Origin: Methylobacterium sp. J-076
GTDB lineage: Bacteria; Pseudomonadota; Alphaproteobacteria; Rhizobiales; Beijerinckiaceae
DNA: 64,000 bases
Assembly (NCBI RefSeq): GCF_022829405.1
Contig: NZ_JAKSXW010000133.1
Coordinates: 336,104-400,103, forward strand
Reading direction: 5' to 3'
Shown: positions 55,852 through 64,000 of the stretch, one piece after another
How the letters are laid out: each line of letters starts with the position of its first letter
How positions within the stretch are numbered: position 1 is the first letter of the stretch
Program-made: the position numbers and the translations under genes
Notes under the pieces: model-generated
The model's database searches: none
Seen by the model: only the letters and a program-made list of their open reading frames with translations
What the model was told of the DNA's origin: nothing

Positions 55852-56799
55852 ATGCGCAACCTGTCCCTGAAACAGCTCCAGGCGGTCGCGGCGGTGGCCA
55901 AGCTGGGCACCATGACGCGGGCGGCACAGGAGTTGAACGTCACCTCCGCCGCGCTCTACGCGCGCATTCGCCAGCTGGAGGAGGAGGCCGGCCTCCTGCT
56001 GTTCGACCGCACCCCCGCCGGGCTGAAGCCGACCGATGCGGGCCGGGAGATGCTGTGGGCGATCGACAGCATCAACACCATCCTCGAGACCTGCACCGAC
56101 CGGCTGCGCTCCCTACGCGGCATCTCCGGCGGACGGGTGGCCCTGGGCGTGGTCTCGACGGCCAAGTATTTCGCGCCGCAGGTCATCGCCGGCTTCGCGA
56201 AGCTGCATCCGGGCGTCGAGATCAGCCTGTCGGTGCGCAACCGCGGCCAGACGGTGGAGGCGCTGCGCGGCTACGAGATCGATTTCGCCGTGATGGGCCG
56301 CCCGCCCCGGGACTTTCCCATCGAGGCGGCGACCTTCGGCCCCCACCCCCTGGTGCTGGTGGCCGCCCCCGACCATCCCCTCGCCGGCCGCACAGGCCTG
56401 ACGAAGACGGACCTCTCCGATGAGGCCTTCTTCATGCGCGAGGAGGGCTCGGGCACGCGCACCGTGTTCGAGGAGTTCATGAGCGGCGTGCTGGTGAAGC
56501 GCGCCCTGCTCGACATCGACACCGGCTCGAACGAGACGATCAAGCAGGCGGTGATGGCCGGGCTCGGGCTGTCGCTGCTCTCCGCCCATTCCGTGGCGGC
56601 CGAGGTCGAGAGCGGGCGGCTCGCCGTCCTCGACGTGGCCGGCCTGCCGATCCGGCGGGACTGGTACGCCGTGCGCCGGGCGGACAAGGTGCTCGGGCCG
56701 GCGGCCTCGGCCGTGTGGAGTTACCTGATGAGCGACGGCGCCCGCTGGCTGCCCGGCCTCGCCATCGCCAAGCTGGCCCCCACGGCCAAGGAGAGCTGA
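55852..56799 (+). CDS. LysR-family regulator, CbbR/QscR type
   Basis: This 315-residue regulator has the N-terminal LysR helix-turn-helix (LSLKQLQAVAAVAKLGTMTR ... ALYARIRQLEEEAG) and a C-terminal effector-binding domain (VALGVVSTAKYFAPQVIAGF, LRGYEIDFAVMGRPP, GLGLSLLSAHSVA). The segment VALGVVSTAKYFAP is typical of CbbR-like proteins. Its divergent position to fbp-prk-rpe fits a regulator of that operon. It could instead be the serine-cycle regulator QscR; sequence reading alone does not separate the two. Confidence 0.88.
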   Translation: MRNLSLKQLQAVAAVAKLGTMTRAAQELNVTSAALYARIRQLEEEAGLLLFDRTPAGLKPTDAGREMLWAIDSINTILETCTDRLRSLRGISGGRVALGVVSTAKYFAPQVIAGFAKLHPGVEISLSVRNRGQTVEALRGYEIDFAVMGRPPRDFPIEAATFGPHPLVLVAAPDHPLAGRTGLTKTDLSDEAFFMREEGSGTRTVFEEFMSGVLVKRALLDIDTGSNETIKQAVMAGLGLSLLSAHSVAAEVESGRLAVLDVAGLPIRRDWYAVRRADKVLGPAASAVWSYLMSDGARWLPGLAIAKLAPTAKES

Positions 56800-56801
56800 C
56801 G

Positions 56802-58046
56802 TTGACGGGGGAGGCCGGGATCGTCGTCGTCGGCGCCGGGCAGGCGGGGTTCCAGGTGGCCGCCTCCCTGCGCGAGGGGGGCTACCGGGGGGCCCTCGCC
56901 CTGGTCGGCGACGAGGCGGCCCTGCCCTACCAGCGCCCGCCCCTGTCGAAGGCCTACCTCGCCGGCAAGACCGACGCCGAGGGCCTCGCCCTGCGCCCCG
57001 CCTCCTTCTTCGCCGACCACGGCATCGCCCGCCACGTGGCGAGCCCCGCCGCAGCGATCGACCGGGACGGGCGACGGCTCCTCCTGGCCGACGGCACCGC
57101 CTTGCCCTACGCCCACCTGATCCTCGCCACCGGCGCCCGCAACCGGCCCCTGCCCGTGCCGGGGGCGGATCTGGCGGGCGTCCACCAGATCCGCGGCCTC
57201 GCCGACGCCGACGCCCTGAAGGCGGCGCTCGGGGAGGCCGAGCGGATCGTCGTGGTGGGCGCGGGCTTCATCGGCCTCGAATTCGCGGCGGTCGCCGCCG
57301 GGCGCGGCCTCGCCGTCACCGTCGTGGAGGCCGCCGGGCGGCCGATGGCCCGGGCCGTCTCGCAGGAGACCGCCGCCTTCTTCCGCGGCGCACAGGAGGC
57401 GATGGGCGTGCGCTTCGCCTTCGCGGCGGGGGTGACGGAGATCCTGGGGAGCGGCGGCCGGGTCCGGGCCGTGGCCCTGGCGGACGGGCGCACGCTGCCG
57501 GCCGACCTCGTGGTGGTCGGCATCGGCGTGCTGCCGAACGCGGAGCTCGCCGCCGCCGCGGGGTTGCCGGCCGGCGACGGCGTGCGGGTCGATGCCTTCC
57601 TGGCCACCCCCGACCCGGCGGTCTCGGCGATCGGCGACTGCGCCCGCTTCCCCAGCCCCTTCGCCCACGGGCTCCCCGGCGACGGCACGGTCCGCATCGA
57701 GTCGGTGCAGAACGCCATCGACCAGGGCCGCTGCCTCGCCGCCCGCCTCGCCGGCCGCCCGGCGGCCTATGCGGCGCTGCCGTGGTTCTGGAGCGACCAG
57801 GGCCCGCACAAGCTCCAGATCGCCGGCCTGTCGGCGCCGGGGGATGCGGCGGTGGTCCGCGGCGGGGAGGCGGCCTTCTCGGTCTTCCGCTTCCGCGACG
57901 GGCGCCTCAGCGCCGTCGAATCGATCGACCGGGCGGGGGACCACATGGTCGCCCGGCGCCTGCTGGCGGCGGGCACGCCCCTCACCCCGGAGCAGGCCGC
58001 CGACCCGCGGCTCGACCTCAAGGCGCTGGCGATGGGTCGGCCCTGA
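56802..58046 (+). CDS. FAD-dependent ferredoxin reductase (rubredoxin/ferredoxin reductase type)
   Basis: This 414-residue flavoprotein has the FAD motif VVVGAGQAGFQVA, the NAD(P)H motif VVVGAGFIGLEFA near 148-160, AIGDCARF, and the C-terminal WFWSDQGPHKLQIAG, typical of ferredoxin reductases that serve cytochrome P450 or Rieske oxygenases. The start is TTG, supported by AAGGAGAG 6 nt upstream and only 2 nt from the LysR stop, so the two genes are likely coupled. No ferredoxin or oxygenase gene is adjacent. Confidence 0.9.
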   Translation: MTGEAGIVVVGAGQAGFQVAASLREGGYRGALALVGDEAALPYQRPPLSKAYLAGKTDAEGLALRPASFFADHGIARHVASPAAAIDRDGRRLLLADGTALPYAHLILATGARNRPLPVPGADLAGVHQIRGLADADALKAALGEAERIVVVGAGFIGLEFAAVAAGRGLAVTVVEAAGRPMARAVSQETAAFFRGAQEAMGVRFAFAAGVTEILGSGGRVRAVALADGRTLPADLVVVGIGVLPNAELAAAAGLPAGDGVRVDAFLATPDPAVSAIGDCARFPSPFAHGLPGDGTVRIESVQNAIDQGRCLAARLAGRPAAYAALPWFWSDQGPHKLQIAGLSAPGDAAVVRGGEAAFSVFRFRDGRLSAVESIDRAGDHMVARRLLAAGTPLTPEQAADPRLDLKALAMGRP

Positions 58047-58221
58047 CCGGCACCGCGACGGACCGGTCCCGGGCGCACCCCGGGGACTGAATATTCCATT
58101 CATTCACACCGAACCGTCACTCCGCATGGACCGGATCGGGCTTGCGGGCGTTGGAGCAGGTCGGAGCATTGTGCATCGCCGCGCGATGGCGCAGAGCCGT
58201 GTCGAGGCGATGGGGGTCGGG

Positions 58222-58602
58222 ATGGCGAAGATTTTGCTCGTCGAGGATCATGAGGAGATCTGGGACTTCCTGTCCCGGCGCCTCAAGCGGCGAGGCTACG
58301 AAGTGATCCTCGCCCATGACGGCGAGGCCGGCATCCAGCAGGCCCGGGCGGGCCGCCCGGACGTGATCCTGCTCGACATGAACCTGCCGGTGCTGGACGG
58401 CTGGTCCGCTGCCCGCGCCCTCAAGGCCGGCGCCGACACACGCGCGATCCCGATCATCGCGCTCACGGCCCACGCCATGTCGGGGGACCGGGACAAGGCG
58501 ATCCAGGCGGGCTGCGACGACTACCACCCCAAGCCCGTCGATTTCTCCAAGCTGCTGAGCCAGATCAGCGCGGCGCTCGGAGAGACGGCGCAGGCCGGGT
58601 GA
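58222..58602 (+). CDS. Single-domain response regulator (DivK/CheY-like)
   Basis: This 126-residue stand-alone receiver has the acidic pocket VEDHEE, phosphorylated Asp in LLDMNLPVLDGW, Thr in LTAHAM and Lys in HPKPVDFSKL. The LTAHAMSGDRDKAIQAGCDD motif is of the DivK-like group. There is no output domain, so it acts by protein contact. An ATG 12 nt upstream is possible. No cognate kinase is adjacent; the LOV kinase at 61878 is 3.3 kb away. Confidence 0.9.
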   Translation: MAKILLVEDHEEIWDFLSRRLKRRGYEVILAHDGEAGIQQARAGRPDVILLDMNLPVLDGWSAARALKAGADTRAIPIIALTAHAMSGDRDKAIQAGCDDYHPKPVDFSKLLSQISAALGETAQAG

Positions 58603-58669
58603 CGGACGGGCCGAAGGGACGGGGCGGGGCGGCGTCCGGCTGCCCCTCTGGGACAGGGTCGAGGGGAGC

Positions 58670-60652
58670 GTGTCAGTGAGCGAGGATCCCGTCACAGCGC
58701 AGCGCCTCCGGCAGGGGCTGCCGGTCATCGTGGCGCTCGCCTCGTTCCTCCTCGTCGTCGGGGTGATGGCGGCCCTGTATTTCGGCCGCGAGATCCTCGT
58801 GCCGGTGACCCTGGCGATCCTGTTGAGCTTCGTCCTGGCGCCCTTCGTGCGGATGCTGCGGCGCGTGCGGGTGCCGCGGGCTCCGGCGGTGCTGCTCGTC
58901 GTGGTGATCGTGTTCGGCGCGCTGTTCGGGATCGGCAGCCTGATCGCCAGCGAGGCGTCCCAGCTCGCCACGGACCTGCCCCGCTACACCCTCGTGATGC
59001 GCGACAAGATCCGCGACCTGCGCGGGGCCACCGACGGCTCAAGCTCCCTGTCGCGGCTCGTGGACATGGTCCAGGACCTCGGCGCGGCGATCCAGCCCCC
59101 GGCGGCGGCGGAGTACAAGGGCGAGCCCGGCACGCCGACCCATCCCCTCACCGTGGAGCTGAGCCCGGCCCGGGCCAGCGTCCTCGATACGCTGCAGACC
59201 TTCGCCGGCCCCGTCCTCCACCCGCTGGCCACCACCGGCCTGATCCTGATCTTCACGATCTTCATCCTGATGCAGCGGGAGGATCTGCGGAACCGGGCGA
59301 TCCGCCTCGTCGGCCCCGGCGACCTGCGCCGGACCACGGCGGCGATCGACGACGCCACCAGCCGGCTGTCCAAGTTCTTCCTGGCGCAGCTCGCCCTCAA
59401 CATCGCCTTCGGGGTGGTGATCGGCCTCGGCCTCGGGTTCATCGGCGTGCCGAGCCCGACCCTGTTCGGCGTCCTGGCGGCGATCCTGCGCTTCGTCCCC
59501 TATATCGGCGCGGCGATCAGCGCCCTGCTGCCGGTGATCCTGGCCGCGGCGGTGGATCCCGGCTGGTCCATGGTGATCTCGACGGTCGCCCTGTTCCTCG
59601 TGGTCGAGCCCCTCTGCGGCCACGTGATCGAGCCGCTGCTCTACGGCCACTCCACCGGCCTCTCCCCGGTGGCGGTGATCCTCTCCGCGACGATCTGGAC
59701 CTTCCTCTGGGGGCCGATCGGCCTCGTGCTGGCGACGCCCCTCACCGTCTGCCTCGTGGTGCTCGGCCGCCACGTCGAACGGCTTTGGTACCTCGACGTC
59801 CTGCTCGGGGACCGGCCCGCCCTGTCCCCCCCGGAGATCTTCTACCAGCGGATGCTGGCGGGGGACCCCGCCGAGGCGATCGAGCAGGGCCGGCAGTTCC
59901 TGAAGGAGCGCGCCCTCGTCACCTATTACGATCAGGTCGTCCTGGCCGGCCTGCTCCTGGCGCAGGAGGACCTCTCCCGCGGGACCCTGGTCCGGGAGCG
60001 GCAGGACGAGGTGGGCTCGGCGATCCGCACCGTCGTCGCCCGGCTGGGCGCGAGCCCGGTCGCCCGACGCAACCGGCGCGGCAAGGCGAGCCGGGGCGCG
60101 GACACCGAGACGGCGGCGGCCCTCGACGCGGTCGGGCCCGACCGGCGGGAGGCGGCCATCGTCCTCGGGCCGGAGGATCTCGCGCCGGCATGGCGGAGCG
60201 CCCGGCCGGTCCTGTGCGTGTCGAGCCGCGGCCCGTTCGACGAGGCGGCGACGCTGATGCTGAGCCAGACCCTCGCCCGGCACGGCCTCGCCGCGCAGAC
60301 CCTGTCGATGGCCGCGATCCGGGCCGGCGAGCGCCCGGAGGCGCCGGAGGGGATCGCGATGGTCTGCTTCTCCTACCTCGAACCCGTCAGCCTCTCGCAG
60401 GTGCGCTTCACCGTGCGGCAGGCCCGGGCCGCCATCCCCGGCGTGCGCGTCCTCGTCGGCTTCTGGCGGGAGCGGGACCCGGCGAGCCTCGCCCGCCTAC
60501 GCCGGGCGACCTCGGCGGACGACCTCGTCACCTCGCTGAACGACGGCCTGTCGGCGGCGCTCGAAGCCAGCCGTGCCGTGCCCCGGCCCAGCCCGGCCCT
60601 GCCGGCGCCGGTGCCGGACCAGCCCCCGGTCGTCGCCGGCGCCATGGCGTGA
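58670..60652 (+). CDS. AI-2E family transporter-like protein with large C-terminal cytoplasmic domain
   Basis: This 660-residue protein has a GTG start. The membrane part (about 15-375) is of the AI-2E/PerM type, with [32 protein letters not shown] and the conserved [20 protein letters not shown]. The C-terminal ~280 residues are soluble and have a Rossmann-like stretch ([28 protein letters not shown]-like segment). Usual members end near 370. Transport of AI-2 itself is not implied. The stop overlaps the GTG of the next gene (GTGA). Confidence 0.85.
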   Translation: MSVSEDPVTAQRLRQGLPVIVALASFLLVVGVMAALYFGREILVPVTLAILLSFVLAPFVRMLRRVRVPRAPAVLLVVVIVFGALFGIGSLIASEASQLATDLPRYTLVMRDKIRDLRGATDGSSSLSRLVDMVQDLGAAIQPPAAAEYKGEPGTPTHPLTVELSPARASVLDTLQTFAGPVLHPLATTGLILIFTIFILMQREDLRNRAIRLVGPGDLRRTTAAIDDATSRLSKFFLAQLALNIAFGVVIGLGLGFIGVPSPTLFGVLAAILRFVPYIGAAISALLPVILAAAVDPGWSMVISTVALFLVVEPLCGHVIEPLLYGHSTGLSPVAVILSATIWTFLWGPIGLVLATPLTVCLVVLGRHVERLWYLDVLLGDRPALSPPEIFYQRMLAGDPAEAIEQGRQFLKERALVTYYDQVVLAGLLLAQEDLSRGTLVRERQDEVGSAIRTVVARLGASPVARRNRRGKASRGADTETAAALDAVGPDRREAAIVLGPEDLAPAWRSARPVLCVSSRGPFDEAATLMLSQTLARHGLAAQTLSMAAIRAGERPEAPEGIAMVCFSYLEPVSLSQVRFTVRQARAAIPGVRVLVGFWRERDPASLARLRRATSADDLVTSLNDGLSAALEASRAVPRPSPALPAPVPDQPPVVAGAMA

Positions 60653-61773
60653 GCGAGCGGCGGCACGACGGCCGGTTCCTCGCCCTCGACGGCCTGAGGG
60701 GCGTCGCGGCCGTGACGGTGGTGCTCACCCACGTCATGGCCCGGTGGCCGACGCACCTGCCCCTCGTGCCCTTCGTCAAAGGCGGCTACCTCTCCGTAGA
60801 TGTGTTCTTCGTCCTGTCCGGCTTCGTCATCGCCCATGCCTACGGCGAGCAGCTGCCGGCCTCGCCCGGCGCGGTGGGGCGCTTCCTCGGCCGGCGCTGG
60901 CTGCGGATCTACCCGCTCCACTTGGCGATGCTCGCCCTGCTCGTGGCCATGGAGGGGCTGAAGCTGGTGGTGCAGTGGCGGGGCGGCCATCCCGACGTGG
61001 CCCCCTTCAGCGGCAGCAACGACGTCACCGGACTCACGGAGAACCTGTTCCTGCTCCAGAGCTGGGTCTCGGCCCCGCGTTTCGGGTGGAACGCGCCGAG
61101 CTGGAGCATCAGTGCGGAGGCCGGCGCCTACATCGTCTTCGCCGCCGCCGCCTGGGCCGGGCTGATGCGGCGCACCGCCGTCCTGGCCGGGTGCGCGCTG
61201 GGGGGGATCGTCGTGCTGGCCGGGGTGGCGTGGCGCCTCGACACCCTCGACCTGACCCACCGGGAAGGCCTCGTGCGCTGCTTCGCGGGCTTCGCGACGG
61301 GGGTGTTCCTCGAACGGCTGCACACCCTCGGCCGCATCCCGGCCTGGACCGAACGGCTCCAGCTTCCGGCGCTCGCCGCCCTGCTCGCCATCGCCAGCGC
61401 CGGGCACGGATGGCTGGTCTTCGCCGCGCCCGTCATCGCGGTGCTGGTGGCGTCCCTGCGCACGGATCGCGGGCCCCTGGCGGCGGCCCTCGGCACCCGG
61501 CCGATGCAGGTCCTGGGGCGGATCTCGTACTCGGTCTACCTGATCCAGATCCCCCTGCTGATGCTGACGGAGAGCGCCATCAAGGCCCTCGGCCTGAGAC
61601 CGCCCACCGCCGACCCATGGCGCGGGGACGAACTCAGCCTCGTCTACCTCGCCGCCCTCGTGGCCACGGCGGCCCTGTCCCACCATGCCATCGAGGGCCC
61701 GGCGCGCCGGTCGTACCGCCGCCTGCGGCGGCAGCAGGCGGAGCGGCCCGCCGCCAGTGCCCCGGCCCGGTGA
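60649..61773 (+). CDS. Acyltransferase family 3 membrane protein
   Basis: This 374-residue, ~10-helix membrane enzyme begins [20 protein letters not shown] with the catalytic-type motif, then [17 protein letters not shown] and [14 protein letters not shown]. It belongs to the OafA/NodX-like acyltransferase-3 family that O-acylates surface sugars or lipids. Start is GTG, overlapping the preceding stop by 4 nt, so it is translationally coupled to the AI-2E-type gene. Confidence 0.9.
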   Translation: MSERRHDGRFLALDGLRGVAAVTVVLTHVMARWPTHLPLVPFVKGGYLSVDVFFVLSGFVIAHAYGEQLPASPGAVGRFLGRRWLRIYPLHLAMLALLVAMEGLKLVVQWRGGHPDVAPFSGSNDVTGLTENLFLLQSWVSAPRFGWNAPSWSISAEAGAYIVFAAAAWAGLMRRTAVLAGCALGGIVVLAGVAWRLDTLDLTHREGLVRCFAGFATGVFLERLHTLGRIPAWTERLQLPALAALLAIASAGHGWLVFAAPVIAVLVASLRTDRGPLAAALGTRPMQVLGRISYSVYLIQIPLLMLTESAIKALGLRPPTADPWRGDELSLVYLAALVATAALSHHAIEGPARRSYRRLRRQQAERPAASAPAR

Positions 61774-61877
61774 CGTCGGCCCCCCGGGATTTCCGCTCAA
61801 GCTTGGGGGAACCGTTCGCGCCGGTAGCGCGATTCCCCCCGTCGCCCCTGACCGACGGGATGCGTGAGACAGCACCG

Positions 61878-63488
<1,611 letters not shown>

Positions 63489-63517
63489 GGCCGCCGCATC
63501 CGGGAGGAGGACGGGCC

Positions 63518-63733
63518 ATGGCGCAGGGCGACAAGTCCACATACACCGACAAGCAGAAGCGCAAGGCCGCGCACATCGCCGAGTCCTACGAGGACCGGGG
63601 CGTGCCGGAGAAGGACGCCGAGGCGCGGGCCTGGGCGACCGTCAACAAGAAGGACGGCGGCGGCAAGAAGCCGGGCGGCTCGGGCCGCAAGACCCGCCAG
63701 CCCACCCCCAAGGCCAAGGCGGCGAAGGAGTAA
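63518..63733 (+). CDS. Small basic hydrophilic protein (annotated elsewhere as plasmid stabilisation protein)
   Basis: This 71-residue protein has a strong GGAGGAGG 7 nt before the ATG. It begins MAQGDKSTYTDKQKRKAAHI, with EDRGVPEKDAEARAWATVNK, then a Gly/Lys/Pro-rich basic tail. This conserved type is common in proteobacteria and often labelled plasmid stabilisation protein without evidence. The function is unknown; DNA binding is possible from its charge. It begins 29 nt after the LOV kinase stop and may be cotranscribed. Confidence 0.8.
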   Translation: MAQGDKSTYTDKQKRKAAHIAESYEDRGVPEKDAEARAWATVNKKDGGGKKPGGSGRKTRQPTPKAKAAKE

Positions 63734-64000
63734 GGCCACGTGCCCCCCGCGCCCGCCTGGCCCCCCGAATGCTCGGGCCGGGCAAGTGCCCGGAACCGGT
63801 CCCCGACCATGATACCGTTGCGTCCGCCGACAAGCCCAAAATCGTTGGCGCCGAGCGACGGGAGGTTGGCGAATCGGCCCGGCCCCCCGGGGATCAGAAG
63901 GGCGAAGCCCAGGCCGAAGGGAACCTTCGCCGCCCCGGTGATCCGGCGGGTGGGGAGGCCCAGGAACACCCACGCACCCAGGAAGCCAAGCACCCGGCGC
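63734..64000. other. Right-edge region without a supported gene
   Basis: A minus-strand frame is open from the right edge through this stretch and into the small basic gene, with a hydrophobic start (VLGFLGAWVFLGLP). It has no recognised motif and overlaps a well-supported gene, so I do not call it. Nothing else was identified. Confidence 0.4.

Noticed and set aside
63586..63993. Minus-strand frame at the right edge with a hydrophobic start
   Set aside because: It runs through the well-supported small basic gene and shows no motif; its upstream part lies outside the window.

Overview
The window is high-GC DNA with short intergenic gaps. Its gene families are typical of a Hyphomicrobiales alphaproteobacterium, most likely of the Methylobacterium/Methylorubrum type. 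This rests on the ChvI-ChvG-HprK-ManX block, a short C-terminal-only HPr kinase, a long proofreading PolA, a beta-barrel porin of the Omp25/31 class, a PQQ-dependent dehydrogenase paired with a cytochrome c, a phosphoribulokinase cluster under a CbbR/QscR-like regulator, and many copies of a ~92-nt palindromic repeat built on CGTCATTGCGAGCG. The genus is inferred; there is no rRNA here to confirm it. No tRNA, rRNA, CRISPR array, prophage or complete insertion sequence was recognised.

Layout. 1-5.6 kb: the end of a SulP transporter, hslU, a membrane-anchored SDR, yebC and ada. 5.6-6.1 kb: a tandem array of the palindromic repeat. 6.2-9.0 kb: a DUF5666/DUF6502 gene pair facing two small membrane-protein genes across a region with three dyads. 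9.0-16.8 kb: a porin, a phospholipase A2-like protein, grpE, glnD, a lone sulfonate-type binding protein and a TAXI receptor. 17-22.7 kb: a second TAXI receptor, recX, a radical SAM protein and a UdgX-type uracil-DNA glycosylase. 22.8-27 kb: a decayed MntA-HepT toxin-antitoxin pair, polA, and a GIY-YIG gene lying between two half-repeats. 27-36.8 kb: metabolic and transport genes (quinone reductase, adenosine kinase, Uma2, MFS, glutaminase, ABC exporter, MFS, PRC-barrel). 37-45 kb: small envelope proteins, SWIB, SDR, a drug-type MFS, a 2OG oxygenase, a PQQ dehydrogenase and cytochrome c. 45-48.4 kb: lepA and a HugZ-like protein. 48.6-52.2 kb: chvI-chvG-hprK-manX. 52.1-58.0 kb: the fbp-prk-rpe-DMT operon, the divergent LysR regulator and a ferredoxin reductase. 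58.2-63.7 kb: a response regulator, an AI-2E-type protein, an acyltransferase, a LOV histidine kinase and a small basic protein.

Functional groups. DNA repair and genome maintenance (ada, recX, rSAM, udgX, polA) cluster in the first half. Protein quality control and translation are represented by hslU, grpE and lepA. Nitrogen status is covered by glnD and glutaminase. Envelope sensing and PTS-Ntr regulation are joined in one overlapping operon. Calvin-type enzymes appear without RuBisCO in the window, which fits either an autotrophy cluster cut by the window or the regulatory use of phosphoribulokinase known from serine-cycle methylotrophs.

The most unusual items are the GIY-YIG gene framed by repeat halves, the higher-order structure of the repeat array, the cysteine-free UdgX fusion, and the DUF6502/DUF5666 module with its dyad-rich promoter region.
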